Origin: Vespula vulgaris
Lineage: Eukaryota > Arthropoda > Insecta > Hymenoptera > Vespidae
Assembly (NCBI RefSeq): GCF_905475345.1
Contig: NC_066587.1
Span: 10,221,070-10,285,069, forward strand
Direction of reading: 5' to 3'
DNA: 64,000 nucleotides
Within the stretch, counting starts at the first letter, position 1, and the number at the start of each line of letters is the position of its first letter. The translations under genes and the position numbers were made by a program. The notes under the pieces are model-generated. The model was not told the DNA's origin, did not search any database, and was given only the letters and a program-made list of their open reading frames with translations. Of the stretch, positions 1-12,650 are shown piece after piece.

Positions 1-1000
1 AACGGCTCACCGCGGCCCGCGCTGGAGTGTGCGGGCTCATCGCGGCCCGCACTGGCGTGTGCGGTCTCACCGCGGCCCGCTCTGGCGTGTGCGGGCTATC
101 CGCGGCCCGCGCGGGCGTTTTTCGGGCTAACCGGGGCACGCGCTGGCATGTGCAGTTTCACCGCGGCCCGCTCTGGCATGTGCGAGCTCACCGCGGCCCG
201 CGCTGGCGTTTTTCGGGCTAACCGCGGCCCTCGCTGGCGATTGTAGAGCTCACCGCGTCCCGCGCTGGTGTTTTTCGAGCTCACCGCTGCTCGCGATTGC
301 GTGTGCGGGTGCACCGCGGCTCGAGCTGGTGTGTGCGGTCTCACCGCGGCCCGCGCTGGCGTTTTTCGTGCTCTCCGCGGCCGCGCTGGCGATTTTAGAG
401 CTCACCGCGTCCCGCGCTGGCGTTTTTCGAGCTCACCGCGGCTCGCGCTGGCGTGTGCGGGCTCAACGCGGCCCGCACTGGCGTTTTCCGGGCTAACCGC
501 TGTCCGCGCTGGCGATTGTAGAGCTCACCGCGTCCTGCGCTGGCGTTTTTCGAGCTCACCGCGGCCCGCGCTGGCGTTTTTCGTGCTCACCGCGTCCCGC
601 GCTGGCGATTTTGGAGCTCACCGCGACCCGCGCTGGCGTTTTTCGAGCTCACCGCGGCTCGCGCTGGCGTGTGCGGGCTCAACGCGGCCCGCACTGGCGT
701 TTTTCGGGCTAACCGCGGCCCGTACTGGGGTGTGCGGGCTCACCGCGGCACGCGCTGGCGTTTTTCGAGCTCACCGCGGCACGCGATGTCGTGTGCCGGC
801 TCACCGCGGCCCGCGCTGGCGTTTTTCGAGATAAACGCGGCCCGCGCTTGCGTGTGCAGGCTATCCGCGGCCCGCGCTGGCGAGTGCTGTCTCACCGCGG
901 CCCGCGCTGGCGTGTACGGTCTCACCGCGGCTCGCGCTGGGGTGTGCGGCCTCACTGCGGCCCGCGCTGGGGTCTGCGGTCTCACCGCGGCCCGCGCTGG
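1..1000 (+). repeat. Family 1, left-edge segment of mixed variant units
   Basis: Ordinary 30/31-bp units precede the first clear copy of the A higher-order repeat. The segment shares scattered modules with distant parts of the array. A CACGCGATGTCGTG unit near 780 recurs near 32.77 and 36.74 kb, and a TTTTTCGAGATAAACGCGG unit near 823 recurs near 15.61 and 23.34 kb. A 28-bp unit near 377-384 has lost two bases and so makes a NotI site. It may be the end of a further higher-order copy lying left of the window. Confidence 0.7.
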
Positions 1001-4000
1001 CGTTTTTCGTGCTCTCCGCGGCCCGCGCTGGCGATTTTAGAGCTCACCGCGTCCCGCTCTGGCGTTTTTCGAGCTCACCGCGGCTCGCGCTGGCGTGTGC
1101 GGGCTCAACGCGGCCCGCACTGGCGTGTTTCGGGCTAACCGCGGCCCGCGCTGGCGATTGTAGAGCTCACCGCGTCCCGCGCTGGCGTTTTCCGAGCTCA
1201 CTGCTGCCCGCGCTGGCGTTTTTCGTGCTCACCGCGGCCCGCGCTGGCGATTTTAGAGCTCACCGCGTCCCGCGCTGGCGTTTTTCGAGCTCACCGCGGC
1301 TCGCGCTGGCGTGTGCGGGCTCAACGCGGCCCGCACTGGCGTTTTCCGGGCTAACCGCGGCCCGCGCTGGGGTATGCGGGCTCACTGCGGCCCGCGCTGG
1401 CGTGTACGGTCTCACCGCGGCCCGCGCTGGAGTGTGTGGGCTCATCGCGGCCAGCGCTGGGGTGTGCGGCCTCACTGCGGCCCGCGCTGGCGTGTGCGGG
1501 CTCACCGCGGCTCACGCTGGCGTGTGCGGGCTCACCGCGGCCCGCGCTGGCGTGTGCGGTCTCACCGCGGCCCGCGCTGGCATGTACGGTCTCACCGCGG
1601 CCCGCGCTGGGGTGTGAGGGATCACCGCGGTACGCGCTGTCGTGGACCGGCTCACCGCAGCCGGCGCTGGCGTTTCCCGTGCTCATCGCGGCTCGCGCTG
1701 GCGTTATTCGGGCTCACCGCGGCCCGCGCTTGCGTGTGCGGCCTCACTGCGGCCCGCGCTGGCGTGTGCAGTCTCACCGCGGCTCACGCTGGCGTGTGCG
1801 GGCTCACCGCGGCCCGCGCTTGCATGTGCGGGCTCACCGCGGCTCGCGCTTGCGTGTTTGGGCACAACGCGGCCCGCGCTGGCGTTTTTCGGGCTAACCG
1901 CGGCCCGCGCTGGCGATTTTAGAGCTCACCGCGTCCCGCGCTGGCGTTTTTCGAGCTCACCGCGGCTCGCGCTGGCGTGCGCGTGCTCACCGCGGCCCGC
2001 TCTGGCGTGTGCGAGCTCACGGCGGCCCGTGCTGGCGTTGTTCAGGCTCACCGCGGCACGAGCTGGTGTGTGCGGACTCACCGCGGCCCGCGCTGGCAGT
2101 TTTCGGACTCACAGCGTCTCGCAAAGGCATGTGCGGTCTCACCGTGGCCCGCGCATGCGTGTGCGGGTGCACCGCGGCCCGCCCTGACGTGTGCCGCATT
2201 ACTGCGGCCCGCGCTGGCGTGTGCGGGAACACCGCGGCCCGTGCTGGCGTTTGCGGGCTCACCGCGGCCCGCGCTGGCGTGTGCGGTCTAACCGCGGCCC
2301 GCGCTGGCGTGTACGGTCTCACCGCGGCCCGCGCTGGGGTGTGAGGGATCACCGCGGTACGCGCTGTCGTGGGACGGCTCACCGCGGCCCGCGCTGGCAT
2401 TTCTCGGGCTCATCGCGGCTCGCGCTGGCGTTATTCGGGCTCACCGCGGCACGGGTTGGCGTGTATGGGTTCACCACGGCCTGCGTTGGAGCGTGCGGGC
2501 TCACCGCGGCCCGCGCTGGCAGTTTTGGGACTCACAGCGTCTCGCGAAGGCACGTGCGGTCTCACCGCGGCCCGCGCTTGCGTGTGCGGGTGCACCGCGG
2601 CCTGTGCTGGCGTTTGCGGGCTCACCGCGGCCCGCGTTGACGTGTGCGGTCTAACCGCGGCTCGCGCTGGCGTGTACGATCTCACCGCGGCCCGCGCTGG
2701 GGTGTGAGGGATCACCGCGGTATGCGCTGTCGTGGGCCGGCTCACCGCGGCCCGCGCTGGCGTTTCTCGTTCTCATCGCGGCTCGCGCTGGCGCTATTCA
2801 GGCTCACCGCGGCCCGCGTTGGTGTGTGCGGTCTATCCGCGGCTCGCGCTGGCGTGTGCGGGCTCACCGCGGCCCGCGCTGGCAGTTTTCGGACTCACAG
2901 CGTCTCGCGAATGCACGTGCGGTCTCACCGCAGCCCGCGCTTGCGTGTGCGGGTGCACCGCGGCCCGCGCTGGTGTGTGCCGCCTTACTGCGGCCCGCGC
3001 TGGTGTGTGCGGGATCACTGCGGCCCGTTCTGGTGTTTTGCGGGCTCACCGCGGCCCGCGCTGGTGTTTTGCGGGCTCACCGCGGCCCGCGCTGGCGTGT
3101 GCGGTCTCACCGCGGCCCGCTCTGTCGTGTGCGAGCTCACCGCGGCCGGCGCTGGCGTTTCTCGTGCTCAAGGCGGCTAGCGCTGGCGTTATTCGGGCTC
3201 ACCGCGGCACGCGCTGGCGTGTATGGGCTCACCGCGTCCCGCGCTGGCGTGTGCGGCCTCACTGCGGCCCGCGCTGGCGTGCGCGGGCTCACCGCGGCTC
3301 ACGCTTGCGTGTGCGGGCTCACCGCGTCCCGCGCTGGTGTGTGCGGTCTCACCGCGGCCCGCGCTGGCGTGTACGGTTTCACCGCGGCCCGCGCTGGGGT
3401 GTGAGGGATCACCGCGGTACGCGCTGTTGTGGACCGGCTCACCGCAGCCGGCGCTGGCGTTTCTCGTGCTCATCGCGGCTCGCGCTGGCGTTATTCGGGC
3501 TCACCGCGGCACGCGCTTGCTTGTGCGGGCAGACCGCGGCCCGCGCTGGCGCTTTTCAGGCTAACCGCGGCCCGCGCTGGCGATTTTAGAGGTCACCGCG
3601 TCACGCGCTGGCGTTTTTCGAGCTCACCGCGGCCCGCGCTGGCGTTTTTCGGGCTCACAGCGGTCAGCGCTGGTGTGTGCGTACTATCCGCGGCCCGCGC
3701 TGGCGGTTTTCGGACTCACAGCGTCTCGCGAAGGCACGTGTGGTCTCACCGCGGCCCGTGCTGGCAGTTTTCGGACTCACAGCGTCTCGCGAAGGCACGT
3801 GCGGTCTCACCGCTGCCCCCGCTTGCGTGTGCGGGTGCACCGCGGCCCGCGCTGGTGTGTGCGGTCTCACCGCGGCCCCGCTGGCATTTTTCGAGCTCAT
3901 CGCGTCCGGCGCTGGCGTTTTTCGGGCTAACCGCGGCCCTCGCTGGCGATTATAGAGCTCACCGCGTCCCGCGCTGGCGTTTTTCGAGCTCACCGCGGCT

Positions 4001-4932
4001 CTCGCTGGCGTGTGCGTGCTCAACGCGGCCCGCACTGCTGTTTTTCGGGCTAACCGCGGCCCGCGCTGGCGATTGTAGAGCTCACCGCGTCCCGCGCTGG
4101 CGTTTTTTCGAGCTCACCGTGGCCCGCGCAGGCGTTCTTCGTGCTCGCCGCGGCCCGCGCTGGCGATTTTAGAGCTCACCGCGTCCCGCGCTGGCGTTTT
4201 TCGAGCTCACCGCGGCTCGCGCTGGCGTGTGCGGGCTCAACGCGGCCCGCACGGGCGTTTTTTCGGGCTAACCGAGGCCCGCGCTGGCGTTTTTCGGGCT
4301 AACCGCGGACCGCGCTGGCGATTTTAGAGCTCACCGCGTCCCGCGCTTGCGTTTTTCGAGCTCACCGCGGCCCGCGCTGGCGTTTTTCTGGCTAACCGAG
4401 GCCCGCGCTTGCGATTATAGAGCACACCACGTCCCGCGCTGGCGTTTTTCGAGCTCACCGCGGCCCGCGCTGGGGTGTGAGGGCTCACCGCGGCCCGCGC
4501 TGGCGATTTTCGGGCTAACCGCAGCCCGGGCTGGCGATTTTATAGCTCACCGCGGCCCGCGCTGGCGTTTTTCGAGCTCACCGCGGCTCGCGCTGGCGTT
4601 TTTCGGGCGCACCGCGGCTGGCGCTGGCGTTTTTCGAGCTCAACGCGGCCCACTCTGGCGTGTGCGAGCTCACCGCGACCCGCGCTGACGTTTTTCGTGC
4701 TAACCGCGGCCCTCGCTGGCGATTGTAGAGCTCACCGCGTCCCGCGCTGGTGTTTTTCGAGCTCACCGCGGCCCGCGCTGGCGTTTTTCGTGCTCCCCGC
4801 GGCCCGCGCTGGCGTGTATGGGCTCACTGAGGCCCGCGCTTGCGTGTGCGGCCTCACTGCGGCCCGCGCTGGCGTGTGCGGGCTCACCGCGGCCCGCGCT
4901 GGCGTGTGCGGTCTCACCGCGTCCCGCGCTGG
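1000..4932 (+). repeat. Higher-order repeat A, copy 1 (about 3.93 kb)
   Basis: Landmarks in this block recur in the same order 3,932 bp to the right over its first part (for example GCGTCCCGCTCTGGCG at 1,049 and again at 4,981) and 4,174-4,175 bp to the right in its later part. It consists of about 130 family-1 units in a fixed order of variants. The rare shortened unit containing GGCCCCGCTGGC near 3,875 marks every A-type copy. Ends are approximate because neighbouring units are related everywhere. Confidence 0.85.
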
Positions 4933-7900
4933 CGTTTTTCGTGCTCTCCGCGGCCCGCGCTGGCGATTTTAGAGCTCACCGCGTCCCGCTCTGGCGTTTT
5001 TCGAGCTCACCGCGGCTCGCGCTGGCGTGTGCGGGCTCAACGCGGCCCGCACTGGCGTGTTTCGGGCTAACCGCGGCCCGCGCTGGCGATTGTAGAGCTC
5101 ACCGCGTCCCGCGCTGGCGTTTTCCGAGCTCACTGCGGCCCGCGCTGGCGTTTTTCGTGCTCACCGCGGCCCGCGCTGGCGATTTTAGAGCTCACCGCGT
5201 CCCGCGCTGGCGTTTTTCGAGCTCACCGCGGCTCGCGCTGGCGTGTGCGGGCTCAACGCGGCCCGCACTGGCGTTTTCCGGGCTAACCGCGGCCCGCGTT
5301 GGGGTGTGCGGGCTCACTGCGGCCCGCGCTGGCGTGTACGGTCTCACCGCGGCCCGCGCTGGAGTGTGTGGGCTCATCGCGGCCCGCGCTGGGGTGTGCG
5401 GCCTCACTGCGGCCCGCGCTGGCGTGTGCGGGCTCACCGCGGCTCACGCTGGCGTGTGCGGGCTCACCGCGGCCCGCGCTGGCGTGTGCGGTCTCACCGC
5501 GGCCCGCGCTGGCATGTACGGTCTCACCGCGGCCCGCGCTGGGGTGTGAGGGATCACCGCGGTACGCGCTGTCGTGGACTGGCTCACCGCAGCCGGCGCT
5601 GGCGTTTCCCGTGCTCATCGCGGCTCGCGCTGGCGTTATTCGGGCTCACCGCGGCCCGCGCTTGCGTGTGCGGCCTCACTGCGGCCCGCGCTGGCGTGTG
5701 CAGTCTCACCGCGGCTCACGCTGGCGTGTGCGGGCTCACCGCGGCCCGCGCTTGCATGTGCGGGCTCACCGCGGCTCGCGCTTGCGTGTTTGGGCACAAC
5801 GCGGCCCGCGCTGGCGTTTTTCGGGCTAACCGCGGCCCGCGCTGGCGATTTTAGAGCTCACCGCGTCCCGCGCTGGCGTTTTTCGAGCTCACCGCGGCTC
5901 GCGCTGGCGTGCGCGTGGTCACCGCGGCCCGCTCTGGCGTGTGCGAGCTCACGGCGGCCCGTGCTGGCGTTGTTCAGGCTCACCGCGGCACGAGCTGGTG
6001 TGTGCGGACTCACCGCGGCCCGCGCTGGCAGTTTTCGGACTCACAGCGTCTCGCAAAGGCATGTGCGGTCTCACCGTGGCCCGCGCATGCGTGTGCGGGT
6101 GCACCGCGGCCCGCCCTGACGTGTGCCGCATTACTGCGGCCCGCGCTGGCGTGTGCGGCCTCACTGCGGCCCGCGCTGGCGTGTGCAGTCTCACCGCGGC
6201 TCACGCTGGCGTGTGCGGGCTCACCGCGGCTCACGCTGGCGTGTGCGGGCTCACCGCGGCCCGCGCTTGCATGTGCGGGCTCACCGCGGCTCGCGCTTGC
6301 GTGTTTGGGCACAACGCGGCCCGCGCTGGCGTTTTTCGGGCTAACCGCGGCCCGCGCTGGCGATTTTAGAGCTCACCGCGTCCCGCGCTGGCGTTTTTCG
6401 AGCTCACCGCGGCTCGCGCTGGCGTTTGCGGGCTCACCGCGGCCCGCGCTGGCGTGTGCGGTCTAACCGCGTCCCGCGCTGGCGTGTACGGTCTCACCGC
6501 GGCCCGCGCTGTGGTGTGAGGGATCACCGCGGTACGCGCTGTCGTGGGACGGCTCACCGCGGCCCGCGCTGGCATTTCTCGGGCTCATCGCGGCTCGCGC
6601 TGGCGTTATTCGGGCTCACCGCGGCACGGGTTGGCGTGTATGGGTTCACCACGGCCTGCGTTGGAGCGTGCGGGCTCACCGCGGCCCGCGCTGGCAGTTT
6701 TGGGACTCACAGCGTCTCGCGAAGGCACGTGCGGTCTCACCGCGGCCCGCGCTTGCGTGTGCGGGTGCACCGCGGCCCGTGCTGGCGTTTGCGGGCTCAC
6801 CGCGGCCCGCGTTGGCGTGTGCGGTCTAACCGCGGCTCGCGCTGGCGTGTACGATCTCACCGCGGCCCGCGCTGGGGTGTGAGGGATCACCGCGGTATGC
6901 GCTGTCGTGGGCCGGCTCACCGCGGCCCGCGCTGGCGTTTCTCGTTCTCATCGCGGCTCGCGCTGGCGCTATTCAGGCTCACCGCGGCCCGCGTTGGTGT
7001 GTGCGGTCTATCCGCGGCTCGCGCTGGCGTGTGCGGGCTCACCGCGGCCCGCGCTGGCAGTTTTCGGACTCACAGCGTCTCGCGAAGGCACGTGCGGTCT
7101 CACCGCGGCCCGCGCTTGCGTGTGCGGGTGCACCGCGGCCCGCGCTGGTGTGTGCCGCCTTACTGCGGCCCGCGCTGGTGTGTGCGGGATCACCGCGGCC
7201 CGTTCTGTTGTTTTGCGGGCTCACCGCGGCCCGCGCTGGTGTTTTGCGGGCTCACCGCGGCCCGCGCTGGCGTGTGCGGTCTCACCGCGGCCCGCTCTGT
7301 CGTGTGCGAGCTCACCGCGGCCGGCGCTGGCGTTTCTCGTGCTCAAGGCGGCTAGCGCTGGCGTTATTCGGGCTCACCGCGGCACGCGCTGGCGTGTATG
7401 TGCTCACCGCGTCCCGCGCTGGCGTGTGCGGCCTCACTGCGGCCCGCGCTGGCGTGCGCGGGCTCACCGCGGCTCACGCTGGCGTGTGCGGGCTCACCGC
7501 GTCCCGCGCTGGTGTGTGCGGTCTCACCGCGGCCCGCGCTGGCGTGTACGGTTTCACCGCGGCCCGCGCTGGGGTGTGAGGGATCACCGCGGTACGCGCT
7601 GTTGTGGACCGGCTCACCGCAGCCGGCGCTGGCGTTTCTCGTGCTCATCGCGGCTCGCGCTGGCGTTATTCGGGCTCACCGCGGCACGCGCTTGCTTGTG
7701 CGGGCAGACCGCGGCCCGCGCTGGCGCTTTTCAGGCTAACCGCGGCCCGCGCTGGCGATTTTAGAGGTCACCGCGTCACGCGCTGGCGTTTTTCGAGCTC
7801 ACCGCGGCCCGCGCTGGCGTTTTTCGGGCTCACAGCGGTCAGCGCTGGTGTGTGCGTACTATCCGCGGCCCGCGATGGCGGTTTTCGGACTCACAGCGTC

Positions 7901-9106
7901 TCGCGAAGGCACGTGTGGTCTCACCGCGGCCCGTGCTGGCAGTTTTCGGACTCACAGCGTCTCGCGAAGGCACGTGCGGTCTCACCGCTGCCCGCGCTTG
8001 CGTGTGCGGGTGCACCGCGGCCCGCGCTGGTGTGTGCGGTCTCACCGCGGCCCCGCTGGCATTTTTCGAGCTCATCGCGTCCGGCGCTGGCGTTTTTCGG
8101 GCTAACCGCGGCCCTCGCTGGCGATTATAGAGCTCACCGCGTCCCGCGCTGGCGTTTTTCGAGCTCACCGCGGCTCGCGCTGGCGTGTGCGTGCTCAACG
8201 CGGCCCGCACTGCTGTTTTTCGGGCTAACCGCGGCCCGCGCTGGCGATTGTAGAGCTCACCGCGTCCCGCGCTGGCGTTTTTCGAGCTCACCGTGGCCCG
8301 CGCAGGCGTTCTTCGTGCTCGCCGCGGCCCGCGCTGGCGATTTTAGAGCTCACCGCGTCCCGCGCTGGCGTTTTTCGAGCTCACCGCGGCTCGCGCTGGC
8401 GTGTGCGGGCTCAACGCGGCCCGCACGGGCGTTTTTCGGGCTAACCGAGGCCCGCGCTGGCGTTTTTTCGGGCTAACCGCGGACCGCGCTGGCGATTTTA
8501 GAGCTCACCGCGTCCCGCGCTTGCGTTTTTCGAGCTCACCGCGGCCCGCGCTGGCGTTTTTCTGGCTAACCGCGGCCCGCGCTTGCGATTATAGAGCACA
8601 CCACGTCCCGCGCTGGCGTTTTTCGAGCTCACCGCGGCCCGCGCTGGGGTGTGAGGGCTCACCGCGGCCCGCGCTGGCGATTTTCGGGCTAACCGCAGCC
8701 CGGGCTGGCGATTTTATAGCTCACCGCGGCCCGCGCTGGCGTTTTTCGAGCTCACCGCGGCACGCGCTGGCGTTTTTCGGGCGCACCGCGGCTGGCGCTG
8801 GCGTTTTTCGGGCTCAACGCGGCCCACTCTGGCGTGTGCGAGCTCACCGCGACCCGCGCTGACGTTTTTCGTGCTAACCGCGGCCCTCGCTGGCGATTGT
8901 AGAGCTCACCGCGTCCCGCGCTGGTGTTTTTCGAGCTCACCGCGGCCCGCGCTGGCGTTTTTCGTGCTCCCCGCGGCCCGCGCTGGCGTGTATGGGCTCA
9001 CCGAGGCCCGCGCTTGCGTGTGCGGCCTCACTGCGGCCCGCGCTGGCGTGTGCGGGCTCACCGCGGCCCGCGCTGGCGTGTGCGGTCTCACCGCGGCCCG
9101 CGCTGG
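4933..9106 (+). repeat. Higher-order repeat A, copy 2 (about 4.17 kb)
   Basis: This block is near-identical to copy 1 in unit order. It is longer by about 242 bp, because one 30-bp unit of copy 1 is replaced by 273 bp at 6,152-6,424. Single-base differences and T-run length changes separate the copies. Examples are six against five T near 4,105 and its partner near 8,280. The A-type marker unit lies near 8,049. Confidence 0.85.
6152..6424 (+). repeat. Copy-specific replacement inside A copy 2 (gene-conversion-like)
   Basis: Copies 1 and 3 have one unit with GGGAACACCGCGG here (near 2,222 and 10,089). Copy 2 instead has a run of units that repeats the order seen at about 5,668-5,909 in the same copy, including the GTTTGGGCACAACGCGG unit (5,789 and 6,303). 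It has one additional TCACGCTGG unit. The net gain is 243 bp. The match to a segment about 490 bp upstream points to local conversion or unequal exchange rather than insertion of foreign DNA. Confidence 0.8.
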
Positions 9107-12100
9107 CGTTTTTCGTGCTCTCCGCGGCCCGCGCTGGCGATTTTAGAGCTCACCGCGTCCCGCTCTGGCGTTTTTCGAGCTCACCGCGGCTCGCGCTGGC
9201 GTGTGCGGGCTCAACGCGGCCCGCACTGGCGTGTTTCGGGCTAACCGCGGCCCGCGCTGGCGATTGTAGAGCTCACCGCGTCCCGCGCTGGCGTTTTCCG
9301 AGCTCACTGCGGCCCGCGCTGGCGTTTTTCGTGCTCACCGCGGCCCGCGCTGGCGATTTTAGAGCTCACCGCGTCCCGCGCTGGCGTTTTTCGAGCTCAC
9401 CGCGGCTCGCGCTGGCGTGTGCGGGCTCAACGCGGCCCGCACTGGCGTTTTCCTGGCTAACCGCGGCCCGCGCTGGGGTGTGCGGGCTCACTGCGGCCCG
9501 CGCTGGCGTGTACGGTCTCACCGCGGCCCGCGCTGGAGTGTGTGGGCTCATCGCGGCCCGCGCTGGCGTTATTCGGGCTCACCGCGGCCCGCGCTTGCGT
9601 GTGCGGCCTCACTGCGGCCCGCGCTGGCGTGTGCAGTCTCACCGCGGCTCACGCTGGCGTGTGCGGGCTCACCGCGGCCCGCGCTTGCATGTGCGGGCTC
9701 ACCGCGGCTCGCGCTTGCGTGTTTGGGCACAACGCGGCCCGCGCTGGCGTTTTTCGGGCTAACCGCGGCCCGCGCTGGCGATTTTAGAGCTCACCGCGTC
9801 CCGCGCTGGCGTTTTTCGAGCTCACCGCGGCTCGCGCTGGCGTGCGCGTGCTCACCGCGGCCCGCTCTGGCGTGTGCGAGCTCACGGCGGCCCGTGCTGG
9901 CGTTGTTCAGGCTCACCGCGGCACGAGCTGGTGTGTGCGGACTCACCGCGGCCCGCGCTGGCAGTTTTCGGACTCACAGCGTCTCGCAAAGGCATGTGCG
10001 GTCTCACCGTGGCCCGCGCATGCGTGTGCGGGTGCACCGCGGCCCGCCCTGACGTGTGCCGCATTACTGCGGCCCGCGCTGGCGTGTGCGGGAACACCGC
10101 GGCCCGTGCTGGCGTTTGCGGGCTCACCGCGGCCCGCGCTGGCGTGTGCGGTCTAACCGCGGCCCGCGCTGGCGTGTACGGTCTCACCGCGGCCCGCGCT
10201 GGGGTGTGAGGGATCACCGCGGTACGCGCTGTCGTGGGACGGCTCACCGCGGCCCGCGCTGGCATTTCTCGGGCTCATCGCGGCTCGCGCTGGCGTTATT
10301 CGGGCTCACCGCGGCACGGGTTGGCGTGTATGGGTTCACCACGGCCTGCGTTGGAGCGTGCGGGCTCACCGCGGCCCGCGCTGGCAGTTTTGGGACTCAC
10401 AGCGTCTCGCGAAGGCACGTGCGGTCTCACCGCGGCCCGCGCTTGCGTGTGCGGGTGCACCGCGGCCCGTGCTGGCGTTTGCGGGCTCACCGCGGCCCGC
10501 GTTGGCGTGTGCGGTCTAACCGCGGCTCGCGCTGGCGTGTACGATCTCACCGCGGCCCGCGCTGGGGTGTGAGGGATCACCGCGGTATGCGCTGTCGTGG
10601 GCCGGCTCACCGCGGCCCGCGCTGGCGTTTCTCGTTCTCATCGCGGCTCGCGCTGGCGCTATTCAGGCTCACCGCGGCCCGCGTTGGTGTGTGCGGTCTA
10701 TCCGCGGCTCGCGCTGGCGTGTGCGGGCTCACCGCGGCCCGCGCTGGCAGTTTTCGGACTCACAGCGTCTCGCGAAGGAACGTGCGGTCTCACCGCGGCC
10801 CGCGCTGGTGTGTGCCGCCTTACTGCGGCCCGCGCTGGTGTGTGCGGGATCACCGCGGCCCGTTCTGGTGTTTTGCGGGCTCACCGCGGCCCGCGCTGGT
10901 GTTTTGCGGGCTCACCGCGGCCCGCGCTGGCGTGTGCGGTCTCACCGCGGCCCGCTCTGTCGTGTGCGAGCTCACCGCGGCCGGCGCTGGCGTTTCTCGT
11001 GCTCAAGGCGGCTAGCGCTGGCGTTATTCGGGCTCACCGCGGCACGCGCTGGCGTGTATGGGCTCACCGCGTCCCGCGCTGGCGTGTGCGGCCTCACTGC
11101 GGCCCGCGCTGGCGTGCGCGGGCTCACCGCGGCTCACGCTGGCGTGTGCGGGCTCACCGCGTCCCGCGCTGGTGTGTGCGGTCTCACCGCGGCCCGCGCT
11201 GGCGTGTACGGTTTCACCGCGGCCCGCGCTGGGGTGTGAGGGATCACCGCGGTACGCGCTGTTGTGGACCGGCTCACCGCAGCCGGCGCTGGCGTTTCTC
11301 GTGCTCATCGCGGCTCGCGCTGGCGTTATTCGGGCTCACCGCGGCACGCGCTTGCTTGTGCGGGCAGACCGCGGCCCGCGCTGGCGCTTTTCAGGCTAAC
11401 CGCGGCCCGCGCTGGCGATTTTAGAGGTCACCGCGTCACGCGCTGGCGTTTTTCGAGCTCACCGCGGCCCGCGCTGGCGTTTTTCGGGCTCACAGCGGTC
11501 AGCGCTGGTGTGTGCGTACTATCCGCGGCCCGCGCTGGCGGTTTTCGGACTCACAGCGTCTCGCGAAGGCACGTGTGGTCTCACCGCGGCCCGTGCTGGC
11601 AGTTTTCGGACTCACAGCGTCTCGCGAAGGCACGTGCGGTCTCACCGCTGCCCGCGCTTGCGTGTGCGGGTGCACCGCGGCCCGCGCTGGTGTGTGCGGT
11701 CTCACCGCGGCCCCGCTGGCATTTTTCGAGCTCATCGCGTCCGGCGCTGGCGTTTTTCGGGCTAACCGCGGCCCTCGCTGGCGATTATAGAGCTCACCGC
11801 GTCCCGCGCTGGCGTTTTTCGAGCTCACCGCGGCTCGCGCTGGCGTGTGCGTGCTCAACGCGGCCCGCACTGCTGTTTTTCGGGCTAACCGCGGCCCGCG
11901 CTGGCGATTGTAGAGCTCACCGCGTCCCGCGCTGGCGTTTTTCGAGCTCACCGTGGCCCGCGCAGGCGTTCTTCGTGCTCGCCGCGGCCCGCGCTGGCGA
12001 TTTTAGAGCTCACCGCGTCCCGCGCTGGCGTTTTTCGAGCTCACCGCGGCTCGCGCTGGCGTGTGCGGGCTCAACGCGGCCCGCACGGGCGTTTTTCGGG

Positions 12101-12650
12101 CTAACCGAGGCCCGCGCTGGCGTTTTTCGGGCTAACCGCGGACCGCGCTGGCGATTTTAGAGCTAACCGCGTCCCGCGCTTGCGTTTTTCGAGCTCACCG
12201 CGGCCCGCGCTGGCGTTTTTCTGGCTAACCGCGGCCCGCGCTTGCGATTATAGAGCACACCACGTCCCGCGCTGGCGTTTTTCGAGCTCACCGCGGCCCG
12301 CGCTGGGGTGTGAGGGCTCACCGCGGCCCGCGCTGGCGATTTTCGGGCTAACCGCAGCCCGGGCTGGCGATTTTATAGCTCACCGCGGCCCGCGCTGGCG
12401 TTTTTCGAGCTCACCGCGGCTCGCGCTGGCGTTTTTCGGCGCACCGCGGCTGGCGCTGGCGTTTTTCGGGCTCAACGCGGCCCACTCTGGCGTGTGCGAG
12501 CTCACCGCGACCCGCGCTGACGTTTTTCGTGCTAACCGCGGCCCTCGCTGGCGATTGTAGAGCTCACCGCGTCCCGCGCTGGTGTTTTTCGAGCTCACCG
12601 CAGCCCGCGCTGGCGTTTTTCGTGCTCCCCGCGGCCCGCGCTGGCGTGTA
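9107..12650 (+). repeat. Higher-order repeat A, copy 3 (shortened, about 3.5 kb)
   Basis: The block follows copy 2 at an offset of 4,174 bp, then 3,933, 3,690, 3,660 and finally 3,658 bp. The three larger steps are whole-unit losses. Eight units (241 bp) are missing near 9,563, the 243-bp segment special to copy 2 is absent, and one 30-bp unit is missing near 10,800. The A-type marker unit is near 11,709. After about 12.65-12.7 kb the order of variants changes to the B type. Confidence 0.82.
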
